DNA of 28,552 nucleotides from assembly GCA_001586965.3 (NCBI GenBank), contig LUCW03002009.1:67501-96052 (forward strand). The letters run 5' to 3'. The DNA comes from Sphaeroforma sirkka. Taxonomy: Eukaryota; Opisthokonta; Ichthyosporea; Ichthyophonida. The translations under genes were made by a program, and so were the position numbers. Positions within the stretch are counted from its first letter, which is position 1. The number at the start of each line of letters is the position of its first letter. Below are positions 1-10,047 of this stretch, in pieces. The notes below the pieces were generated by a model. It worked only from the letters and a program-made list of their open reading frames with translations, ran no database searches and was not told the origin of the DNA.

Positions 1-1
1 T

Positions 2-244
2 GCAAGCCGACGTGCGCGACCGAGCAGAGATAGGAGAGATACTAAAGGGGAGACTCAAACTGGCCACGTGCTGCACGTAGAGGGCGATCTTCCCGAGAAT
101 GCGGGCGATGCTAAGGTTTCTATTTATGTACCGACCAACAAACTCAGCATACAGAAGCGCATTTGCGCTCCATCAGGCTCCTCGAGTGTTAATACAGCCC
201 AACTCGTCAGTTGGTGTAGAGATGCGAGTTACGATCACATTTGA
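2..244 (+). CDS. Probable 3'-terminal exon of an unidentified upstream gene
   Basis: Frame 2 is open from the window edge to a TGA at 242-244, giving about 80 residues. They include VEGDLPENAGDAKVSIYVP and end QLVSWCRDASYDHI. The composition is varied and protein-like, and no other frame stays open here. I do not recognise a family. The stop lies only 108 nt before the proposed AGGF1 start at 353, so the two genes would be very tightly spaced head to tail. Alternatively this could be an upstream exon of the AGGF1 gene leaving through a non-obvious donor, but none of the GT sites inside it looks good. The true 5' limit is outside the window. Confidence 0.4.
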   Translation, partial: ASRRARPSRDRRDTKGETQTGHVLHVEGDLPENAGDAKVSIYVPTNKLSIQKRICAPSGSSSVNTAQLVSWCRDASYDHI

Positions 245-325
245 TCACACGTGACCACACTCTACTACATAGCCTATTGAGTGGGCAAGTACTCACACAA
301 TACTGCGTTTGTTTCTCTCTCTCCC

Positions 326-344
326 GTGTGTGTGTGTGTGTGTG
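326..344. repeat. (GT)n microsatellite just upstream of the AGGF1 start
   Basis: Uninterrupted GT dinucleotide run about 9 bp before the proposed ATG at 353. It makes an apparent Cys-Val-Cys N-terminus if the frame is read through it from position 281, which is why I start the protein at 353. Confidence 0.9.
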
Positions 345-352
345 CATGCTGC

Positions 353-3300
353 ATGCATCTGCTACCAACGGCACAGACACATCTCTTGGCGCCCGAGGCT
401 GAGATGCTTGAGCTGAAACGGCGCAACGAACAGTTAGAGGCTACACAAGCGGTCGCCGACAGAAATGTCTCGTGCATGGCCAAGGTGCGTTGCTGTGTGT
501 ATTGTTTCAGATCTACTTGTACAAACAGTTAGACAATGTTGGCTGATATGTACACAGAGATACACACGTATGCCTTCAACGATACAAGTGTTTGCTTCAA
601 TTTCAGAGAATGATTCTGTGGATGGGTTCATAAAGCCATTCAGGGTTTGCTCACGACATTATCAGTATTTTGCTACAGCTCACGCTGCGCTGTGGTAAAG
701 CAGTCTTGGCGTTGTGCGTATTGTTTTGTAGTATACCGATCTATGTAACCTGGCAGCTGTACTAACCCATCTGTGCACCATCGTATGATCGGCTCTCGCA
801 TGCGATATCAGATTGGACAAGCCATGTCGCTAGACCTCTGTTGTGACATGGCAAGAACAGGGTTGTGCCTGAAGTGGGTATACTATTCATAGACCAAAAC
901 ACCAGATACCTTACCATATTTTTAATCAATCAACCAATAATCAGTCTCTCATGCGGTAGGTCGGCCTGGTTAGATGATACCCTCACACTACAACAGATCA
1001 TACCATGAGGACATATGTAGGGACCTTGACTAGCTAGGGGAAATTGACCTGGTTGCCAGGTAGCCGCCAGTTGCAGTTCGATATTCCAATGATCTGAATA
1101 CATATCTGTTCTTGGCCGGTCTACTCGTTCGATGTCACCATTGAAGATGTTTAGAGACGCGACTGTGAATGTCTGCTATATCAAGAAAGTAGATATACAT
1201 TTGGACTAAGCCGTACACTTGATCACGGTTTCACTAATTATTTGACCCATTCAACACAATTATTGACCCATTCAAGAGCTATACTATGAATAACGTTTAT
1301 GAGCTATACTACAAGTCCATACACATGAACTGATAACACGTTAAAATTGATATAATACCCGTGCAGCAATCTTCAAGAGCTATACTATGAATATCGCTCA
1401 TGAGCTATACTACAGGTCCATACGCATGAACTGACAACACGTTAATATCGATACAATACCCGTGCAGCAATCTATAGAGCGGCTCCGCGAGCGCCTGACC
1501 ACCACCTCCAAGAAGTACGCAGACCTCAAATTGGACTATAAAGACCTGCGACACGACTACAGGCGACTCAAAGACTCGCACGCACAGCTCAAAGAAGACC
1601 ACCAACAACTCACAGACACACACACGGCCGGTGAACCCGTAGGCGATCTGGGACCTTGTTTATACTGCCTACGGCCATTGCCCCAGGGGTTTGTATCGCA
1701 TGTGGAGTTGGATTTAGAGTACCAGTTGAAGGCCGCTCTGCCTATGGAGCAACCGCAGGCGAACGGGCACGTGACTCATCCCGAGCAACAAAGTATGTGT
1801 ATGCGAGTATGTGTATAAGACTAACAAAGTTCGTGTATGAGACTATCAAAGTATGTGTATTCGAGTATGTGTATGGGACTATCGCGTCTGCTGGGATAGC
1901 AAGGAGGCCGGTGTAACGAAAGGAACAAATCAGCATCATGTCAAACCTTTGAAGTAAATATGCTGCGGACGAATTGAGTATGCACACTCTCCTACATTCT
2001 GGTGTATTCTGTGTGTACACTCATATACAATTCTGTATTCAGCACTCGCGTTGACTTTGTCGCATAACTTCTCCAGATGGGTATGCCGCTGACGTGCCTG
2101 ACAGCCTAGACCCAACCGATGCGCCACTTACGGCCCAAGACATGCAGGTGCGCAATCCTTAGCACAAAATAATGATTCCGTAGCGGAAGTTGCAACGGCG
2201 TGTGACTACATGCATGGACCACCCATTAGCGTGTATTGATAGTTCTGGTCGTGTGGGTACTTGAGTGGTATCAGCGTGTTCACTTGGGCTGTTGATTTTG
2301 ATGTTGCTTTTGGTTGCCAGAGCATTGTTGGTGCATTTAGTTTCATCGCGGCGTATATAGCTAAACACCCGAGCGACGTATGACTTTGGATCTACTACCA
2401 CGCCTCAACCTATGCCGTTCCTCCACACAAAATCCACAGCACATTGCACTGCAGAATACCGGAATGATGTGGGACGAGAATAGCGGGATGTACTACAACT
2501 ACGCCACCGGCTACTACTACCACACACAGTCAGGCCTTTACTTTGACCCCACGGCCCAGGCTTACCATCACCTCAACCCGGTGAGTCATGCATGTTTGTG
2601 TAAATCGTTAAACGCATGGTTAAGGGAAGGACGTTGTGGCTCAACGCTCGGTCAGCATCCTACCTCATTTCCGTTTGTTACAGTTTATCTGCGTTAAAGA
2701 CTCGCACTCGTGACTGAGTTATTGTACTCAAATTGCCCAATCCTATGTTTTCGGCTACTTCAGGCCACAAATGAATACGAGTTCCACTCCTCGGCTGCGG
2801 ATTGGGTGGATAATAACTATGGCAACGGCGCCACCGCCACAACCGCAGCCACACAGCATGCGGCAGACGAAGAGATACTGTGCATCCGATTGATCGTGCA
2901 AGAGTCGCCGAATACACCCGCAGGCACAGTTTTCGTAGTAGGGCTGGATGGAGGCACTATCGGACGGTGAGTGTTGCATGCAGACATGTGTTTGTGTGTT
3001 TACAGAGAGGGATGTACACGTATCATCTATGTGCATGTAAAGGGGTTCTATGTGCGAGTATCGCCAGTTGTGCCTAAAGTTGTTGTCCCTGCATTAGGGT
3101 TGGCTGGAGACACAATTGAACGGAGAGTGCTGAATATAGTTATAGGTGCATCTACTTGCACACAAGCAGACGTATACACACACACGAAATCGTGTGTACC
3201 TGAGGGGATGCTTTTAAATCAAATCGCTGTGTGTGGATCTTATATCCTTTCTTGTACTTCTGTATATTCTGTGACAATCACACAGAGAAAGCGGACATGG

Positions 3301-6300
3301 TCATTTGATCCAATTCAACGAGGCCAGTGTATCGAGTGACCACGTGGAGATACGCACGTGGCCCAGCGAAGACGAGAGAGTCGCACAACTCACCCAGCAA
3401 TGGCGTCCGGGTGTGTGTGTGTCAATACACGTTTATGTGCTGTGCGGCATGTATCAGTGTTGTTAGTAGGTGGATCATCATCAGTGAGATCAACGGTCCT
3501 TCATATTAGAGTGTTCCTGTGTTCTAGATTGCTATACAAGACACCGTGGCTCACGGTGCTTTGCTTCGCACAGCTGAGGATGCTGAGGACTGCATTGCCA
3601 CACCCTTTTGGCTGCGAGACTTGGGGAGTAGTGAGGGCACCTATATAAACGACCGAAAGATTCCTGCGGCAGAGTAAGCGGGTTGCAGGTGGCTGTGTGT
3701 GTGAGTGACGGTGTGGTAGCGTAGTGTTATATGCCCGAGAATTTTGGTGTTGTGTGTACGATTCGGATAGATGTATATGCGCCGTAGGTCTGTTTACGTG
3801 TACACGCGCGTGCAAGTGGGGCTTATATATGTGTATATAGCCATTTGGCTTACGTATGTGTATATAGCCATTGTTATTTGCATATATAAAGTTTGCCTTT
3901 GTACACTCTTAAATACACATCGGTGCAAGTGGTACCAGAAATGTACATTGTAATCCTACGAAAATACCGTCATTCTTGTTTCTTCAACTACTTACTATAT
4001 ATAACTCAGGGCACATATACTCGTACATTAAGGCAACAGATCACCTACGCCTTGACATTGCGGCTAAATTATCATTGAACACCTGCATAAAATCCCATGT
4101 GTGTGGTGCTCTGTAGCAAGCAATGGTTGGTAGCGTGACTAGTCTCATAACGTACCAATATCCGCAATACTGTACACAGTAAAAGTAATGAGTATTCCGG
4201 ACTACATCGGCAAGGCTTGTTCCATAAAGACACGCTGCGGATAGGCAAAACAACTATGTTAGTTCATGCGCATCCCGGTTCGCAGTCCTGCGCTGTGTGT
4301 GCCCAGCACTTTGAGACCCCAACTCACACCCCGGCCAATTCAGCGGCGGGTGCCTGTGGGTGGACGTCCATTGCAGGTGTGTATATGTGACCTGATACGA
4401 TACGCATACCACACTGATAGCACCCCAATACTACCAGTGATAAGCCTCTGTTTCCGGTATTGCATGAGGGTCTATATCAAACGGATATTGTAACTGTGCC
4501 AGGTGATCACAATCAGTTGTATTCATACTGTTTCGTGGGTATCAACCCTGATTCGCCTACGGATTGCCTGGGATCACATCCGATTCCTCCGGCAATATCA
4601 TTTATAACCGATTGAATGTTCACTCCGTGTGCGCATGGGCCACAGACTGTCACAGTTAGCCGAGTCTTGATCCTCTCCGTGGTGTTGTCACCTCAAAGTC
4701 ATTGCATATACGGTGACGCTGAGTCACCCTCGTATTGCCCTGCTGCTGTCACCCATCTTGTACTGTTAGAGACTGTTGGTATTTTAATCTCAATTCTCAA
4801 CCCGAAGTACATGCTATTGGTTACGAATATAGCCGCTCATTTTATTGGCCCGGCTGGACTACCGTATTGCTATAGCACGACTCCTTTTTTGGCCGCTGCT
4901 TGAAACTTGGTCTAATGCTTTGATTGTGTATCTCTTGTTTACGCATTCTCACTTTACCTGTGTCGCTGTCATGTCATGTATTGAGCCTTGCTCTCCACTG
5001 TCAAATCTATACTCAGCCGCTCCGGTGCAGATCACTAAACCCGGCCACTCAGCGCAACCACAGACAACCGTCGATCTCCCCGGCCTAAAATCAGGTCGAG
5101 TAGACCACCATATGGAAATGCATAAACGGAAGTTCGGTCTCGACAGGGAGAGTCGGGCCGTGAACCCGCAGGTGATGTCGGATAAGACTTACGGTAGGTG
5201 TGTGTAGGTGTGTGTGCGTATACACATATGTGTGGATAGGTCAGCTTGTATGTGGCAGGGCATATTTGTAAATTTGTACTGGGCAAGTGTATCTGTGTGT
5301 GTACGTGGCACTGTATAGGTGTGTGTACGTGGCAGTGTACATCTGTATATATACAACAGTGTATATGTATACATACGCTCGTCTGCACAAGGTAGCGATT
5401 GCGTGGATGGCTTGTTTCCTAAGGGTATGAACTACTTCCGACTCTGTGCAGTTATCACAGCGCATGCGTGATCAGGCGTTGTGTCGGACTAGTATTGGAA
5501 TACGTGCATCTTACATGTGTATAATGGTACGTGCGAGGGTGCAGGAGGGTTGCGAGCGTTCTTCAGTTACTTTCTTTCTAGTGTGAACCCCACTGTTTCG
5601 ATCTGCTATGTCCCTGTCACGTCAACTTCGAGTCTCATTCACAGAGTTGTTCATCTATACGCTTGCTTCAGGATTGCTTTTTTTTTTCGCGACATACGAA
5701 TACTTGTCCCTCGTTTGGACGTGCCAGAGGCAGGTGGTCTGATTGAGTACGTATATTTGGGAGATTGTATGCGCATACGTGTTGCCGCATGTTTGGACGT
5801 TCACTGTATGTATGCATTTGTGCTGAACGGACATGTCGTCAATCGCACATTATTTTGACTTCTGTTTGAGCGCTATCTCTGTTTGTTCAAATATTTTAAT
5901 ATGGCCTGCATTTGAATAGCTATATGGCCCTGCATATGAAAAGACTCAGTGCAGTGAGGAGTGGCTGGCACGCTGTGTTTATAATCACCATCTTATTCAT
6001 GTAAAGTTGTGCAGGAGATGGCAATGCTTCTGTATATATATGGTGTACCTGAACATACATGAATAGAATCGCACATAAATATTGGATGCAACATCCGTAA
6101 CCGCAGTTGATAGAGCCAAGAAACGGCGGGTCGACAAACCCGGTGGGCACTGGACTGATACCTGGGATCGTAACGCTCCTGTCCAATCCGCATCTGAGGC
6201 CAAGCCAATTGAAGCTACCAATAAAGGGTTTAAACTACTCAACAAGATGGGTTGGAGCGGAGGCGGGCTGGGAAAAGTTGGGAACGAGGTAGGTGCATCC

Positions 6301-6474
6301 CTATGAATGTTTTGACTGTATATATTGGAGTGTCCCAGGCGGTCGGGAGGGTACAGTTGTCGCAGTGAAAAATGATGATGGTTGCATATTACTTGGGTTT
6401 GTTATGCCCATATCCAATATGTGATGCCTGTGACGACTGGGCATATATACGTACATACATACATATACATGCAC

Positions 6475-6554
<80 letters not shown>

Positions 6555-6793
6555 TCTATAGCTCTCAGCAGTTATGACTGCTCTGTATTTCTATTTGAAA
6601 ATATGGGTCATCCGCTTCAGTCGATGCGCCTTTTTGTGTTCAGAACCAACTAGTCTATAGCGCTGACCACATTGAACTTCTGGTTCTATGAGATTGCTCT
6701 GACAATCACACTCGCTATTCTTCGTAGGGAATTGCCGAACCCGTGGGAGTTCGGAAACATGCCCCTGGCCGAGGGTTGGGTTCTCAGAAGTGA
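353..6793 (+). CDS. AGGF1: AGGF1-like splicing factor (coiled coil, OCRE, FHA, G-patch), 11 exons
   Basis: Eleven exons keep phase across GT-AG introns and give 583 aa: 353-484, 1468-1792, 2077-2147, 2455-2580, 2764-2966, 3286-3412, 3528-3673, 4180-4376, 5017-5193, 6107-6288, 6728-6793. A Lys/Asp/Leu-rich coiled coil covers about residues 10-100. The OCRE domain (177-218) has the Tyr-rich repeats YYNYATGYYYHTQSG and LYFDPTAQAYH. The FHA domain (about 256-420) has GGTIGR, SSDHVEI, LGSSEGTYIND and DTLRIG, and is followed by the family's HPGSxxCxxC. A basic HKRKFGL segment precedes the C-terminal G-patch (MGWSGGGLGKVG, RGLGSQK). This is the full order of human AGGF1, an angiogenic factor and spliceosome-associated nuclear protein. 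The start at 353 is the first in-frame ATG after a GT repeat; M404 is an alternative. Exon 4 could start 15 nt earlier (2440), also in frame. The exon 6 donor lies in a GT run and is the least certain junction. Confidence 0.93.
1271..1472 (+). repeat. 101-bp tandem duplication carrying the AGGF1 exon 2 acceptor
   Basis: Two copies of a 101-bp unit, 1271-1371 and 1372-1472, differ at only a handful of bases. Each ends in ACCCGTGCAG followed by CAATC. In the second copy this is the real acceptor and the first five bases of exon 2 (exon starts at 1468). In the first copy it is an equally good acceptor at 1366/1367. Use of the decoy reads CAA TCT TCA AGA GCT ATA CTA TGA, a stop after seven codons. 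Confidence 0.9.
3820..3873. repeat. 27-bp direct repeat, two copies, in AGGF1 intron 7
   Basis: Two adjacent copies starting GGCTTAYRTATGTGTATA and ending TAGCCATT (3820-3846 and 3847-3873), almost identical. Intronic; no coding meaning seen. Confidence 0.8.
5200..5372. repeat. Degenerate TG-rich minisatellite in AGGF1 intron 9
   Basis: Repeated GTGTGTACGTGGCA blocks alternate with TG and TA stretches directly after the exon 9 donor (GTAGGTG at 5194). The minus-strand open frames here (Tyr-Thr-His-rich) are by-products of the repeat. The rest of this long intron, to 6106, shows nothing I can support. Confidence 0.75.
6453..6548. repeat. (CATA)n / (TA)n microsatellite in AGGF1 intron 10
   Basis: A CATA/ACAT tetranucleotide run passes into an uninterrupted TA run of about 50 bp (6498-6548). 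It lies between exons 10 and 11. Confidence 0.95.
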
Positions 6794-6829
6794 ATTTAGG
6801 TACAGCCGTGCAAGTGCATGAGATATCTT

Positions 6830-8617
6830 TTATAAAACTAAGCTATCTGGGTAAACATTTTATGAGCTTTGGGCGACGCGAGAGTTAAACGCCAGCAAAG
6901 GAAGGAATGGTCTTTAAAGACCAGATATGACCTCGATTTAATTTATCGCGCGAAATCAATAGATGTGCGACTCCAATACCAATGCCTCTCGAAAGGGTAT
7001 ATTCATTCTTTTCTGAGATCAAACTTATATATTACTGTGAAGCCTATTTCTTTTGTCTACGGCTGAGTAGTTACACTTTTGACATATGTATAGTATTCTT
7101 ACCGGCAGTAGTTGTGACTTATACATATCGCGTGGCTTGTTATAACCCTGAACATGTCAGATTCTATTACAACACAATATGGACGCTATCCGTCATTAAT
7201 TCTCACCCAACACTGCGGAAAAGAATATCGCTGCGAGGCATTATGTATCAGTCATATAAGATTGAAAATAAAGGTTGCTGGACAGAAAGTTGAATATCAA
7301 ACCTCAAACAACCCTGAATCTGGGCCATTCGGATTGTACAGTATAGGACAGCTACAAATGAGGCTATCCTATGTCCTTATTTAAACCTAACCTTGGCTAA
7401 TGCAGCGTGTATACAATATATACAAGTAGGATACCAGCTAGTCTCCTCATGCTTTAAAAAAAAAAGGATCTTATTCTACTTGATTTGTTGTAACACAGCA
7501 TCGGCTCACACAGACCTTGAACAGTATGTATCGCAGACTACCTGACCAACAAAATTATGATGTATTTACGAGAAATTGCAGAGACATGTTTTATAGGTAC
7601 CGCACTTAATGATGTTAGACCATTAAAATTATCCATACTAAATGCAAGATTGGAGGTCTACCTGACTACCACAACACACTTAGCTACTATGATCATGGAT
7701 GTGGTCTATATTATGTGAGCGCATTTCTCAGAAGCTTTAAATATCTCAACAAACAATGAATAATAGTATTCGGTTAGTAAGGCGCACATTGTGTTATTTT
7801 GAAATACTATCACATTATACTTCCACATCGATTTTAAACTAGGTCTGTGTACACACACGTTGGAAGTCTTTTAGTTGTATTTGTTGATACCTCAGCAGGT
7901 ATCGCCCACGAAGAGAACATCATACAAGTACAACAAGCAGAACTTTGCTATCATTGTATCACACAGCAGTACAGAACTAACATGCTGACCCTGACACAAA
8001 CATTCGTACTTCGAAGAAGTCAGATAAACCGACACTCACGTGTTAATCTCCATGTACAAAGTCTGTCACTATGAAATGGCATGTCAGGAGCTGAAAAAAA
8101 AACAAACGATGCAACATGACAGCCAATGATCAGATTCATTTGGATTAATCCCAACATTATTGACTAGGCTGCTCACAAGGAGAAAACATAGTACATTGTG
8201 AAAACATAAAAGGATCCACCGCCGTTGCAAGCAACACAATACAATTGATTTTGTAAGGGAAGATAGAAACTCTAGTGAAGAATAACAAATAAATATATGA
8301 ATAACGATTCCACATCGAAGAATACTTGGATATAGTCTTCGATAAACAAAACTGTAGAACGACGCGAGATCACAGGGCTGCAGATAGTGGCATCCTACAA
8401 CTGGCTGAAAGATAATGCGCTGGTCGTTCCTGGTGCACCCGGCGTGGTCTCGAAGAACCTCCAAAGCAACATCCAGTTGACACTACCGATAATAAACAGC
8501 ACGTATATTTATTGAATTGTGGATTATATAGATGCTATTTATAATTTCGGGTGCTATGTACTAAAACAGCAGCTACGCATACATTCTCTGCAAAAGTGCA
8601 AGTGTATAGGGCCTCTT
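6830..8617 (+). repeat. Left copy of a degenerate tandem segmental duplication (deleted copy)
   Basis: This block aligns in order with 8618-10228 and then with 13265-13385. Shared landmarks are GACGCGAGAGTT (6876) with GATGCGAGAGTT, GCTATCCGTCATTA, TCAAACCTCAAACAACC, TAGTCTCCTCATGC, a poly-A tract, GTATTTACGAGAA, and the gene start at 8297 versus 10048. After CCAGTTGAC (about 8480) it jumps to TACCGATAATAAACAGC, which in the right copy lies at 13266, about 3 kb further on. The left copy therefore has a large internal deletion. Neither side of the jump looks like a splice site, so this is a genomic deletion rather than a spliced retrocopy. Non-coding identity is moderate with many indels, so the duplication is not recent. 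Confidence 0.8.
8297..8515 (+). pseudogene. Truncated relic of the 10048-11505 gene (first ~60 codons)
   Basis: Starting at ATG 8297 the sequence matches the first ~62 codons of the gene at 10048 at roughly 88% nucleotide identity by eye, including SYNWLKDNALVVPGAPGVV. One in-frame TAG follows TGG ATA in place of the Trp-Thr-Pro codons of the intact gene. Otherwise the frame stays open up to the deletion junction (about 8480), after which an unrelated reading ends at TGA 8513-8515. The coding part is clearly better conserved than the flanks, which suggests the copy was under selection for some time or was lost late. Confidence 0.8.
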
Positions 8618-9023
8618 TATAAAAAGAATCCGTCTGCATAAACTGTTTATGAGCGTGGGGCGATGCGAGAGTTGGGTGTTAGCGAATGAAGTAATGGTCC
8701 TTGGAGGCCAGATATGTACTCGATTTTATTATCTTGCGAACCAATACTTCCCGAAGGGTATAGACATTCTTTTTTGAGAACTTGCATACTACTGTGAATA
8801 TAGTGAGTAGATACATTTTTCACATACGGTAATCTCACCGGCAGCAGTTGCAACTTTACATCGAGTGATTTTTATAAGAACTAATAATGTCAGGTTCTAC
8901 ATAGCTCTTAAAACATGTTAAGGGCCGCTATCCGTCATTATTTCTTATCCAGCTATAGTTAAATATTAAACCTCAAACAACCTTGAATCTCGAGGCCGTT
9001 CAGAACGTACAGATTACCTACAA

Positions 9024-9110
9024 ATGAGGTTGTCTTGTGTCCATTTAGTACTATGAGGCTGTCTTGTGTCCATTTAGTACTATGAGGCTGTCTTGTGTCC
9101 ATTTAGTACT
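9024..9110. repeat. 29-bp tandem repeat, three copies
   Basis: Units at 9024-9052, 9053-9081 and 9082-9110, each starting ATGAGG and ending CCATTTAGTACT, are nearly identical. The left duplication copy has only one diverged unit at the equivalent place (about 7358), so the expansion is younger than the segmental duplication. Confidence 0.9.
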
Positions 9111-9246
9111 TTTAAGTTTAGGTCTTGGCTCGGTGACGATATTGCAGCGTGTTATACAGAATTTACTGCGTCGTAAAGTATTTGCGGCTACTAACTAGTC
9201 TCCTCATGCCTTTCAACAAAAAAAATTAAAAATGTCCTTTTTCTAG

Positions 9247-9444
9247 TTGATTTGTTACATCATAGCATCGGCTCGCACAGATCGTGTACAGTTTGTATCT
9301 GACGCAGTCCATCTAACAAACAAGATTTCAATGTATTTACGAGAAGTTGTAGGGTCACACTTCTTAGGCACCGCTCTCAATATCGCTAGATCGAAAGCGT
9401 TCATACCTTGTGCAAAATTCCGAGATCTACTTGAAAATATATAA
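9247..9444 (+). CDS. Possible conserved coding fragment in the duplicated 5' flank
   Basis: An open frame of 65 codons without an ATG at its start follows TTTTCTAG, a plausible acceptor at 9246. It reads protein-like, with HLTNKISMYLREVVGSHFLG and ALNIARSKAFIP. The matching part of the left copy (about 7550-7640) reads KIMMYLREIAETCFIGTALN, with mostly conservative changes but broken frames on either side. I do not recognise a family. It could be an exon of a second decayed gene in the duplicated block, or an upstream exon of the gene at 10048. No donor that joins it cleanly to 10048 was found. Chance conservation cannot be excluded. Confidence 0.3.
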   Translation: MICYIIASARTDRVQFVSDAVHLTNKISMYLREVVGSHFLGTALNIARSKAFIPCAKFRDLLENI

Positions 9445-10047
9445 CAAAATCCCTAGATATTGTGATCATATATGTGGTATATTTTTCTGGTCACGTATAT
9501 GAGCGCATTCCTTAAAAGCCATGAGTATCTCATCAACAGAGTATAAATTATAGTATTCAGATAACAAGGTGCACATTCATTTCTAATTACCATCACACTA
9601 TACTTCCACATCGATTTCTGAAACCTGAACAGGTGATACGCACGAAGAGAAACCATACAACAAGCAAAATTTGCAAAACTCTGCCAAATATTGTATCACA
9701 CAGCAGTACAAAACCCAATCTTTGACCTTGACACAAACATTCGTACTCCAAGGAAGTCAGATAAACTTTACCCCATGTGTTAATCTCCATCTGCAAAGCC
9801 TATCACCACGGAGATGATTTCTAATGACATTCCAGGTACTGAGAAGGAAAATAAACGAAATGCGACGCACGTCGCACAGTGATCAGATTTATTAAGACAA
9901 TTAGTTCTAACAATGTTGCGTAGATTGTTAACAAAAAATCCATTACAATATCAAACATCAAGCGATGCACCATCGTTGCAAACAACACAGCAAGCAACAT
10001 AACACACTTGGGAAGATAGAAATTGCCAAAGGACAACAAATAGCGGT

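Noticed and set aside
5517-5858. 113-codon plus-strand open frame in AGGF1 intron 9
   Set aside because: No recognisable motif or splice context; the flanking exons 9 and 10 join in phase without it.
8084-8464. 126-codon minus-strand open frame (and its counterpart at 9821-10329)
   Set aside because: They overlap the plus-strand gene start and its relic copy, which are supported by family motifs. The minus frames are Cys/Leu-rich and not conserved as protein between copies.
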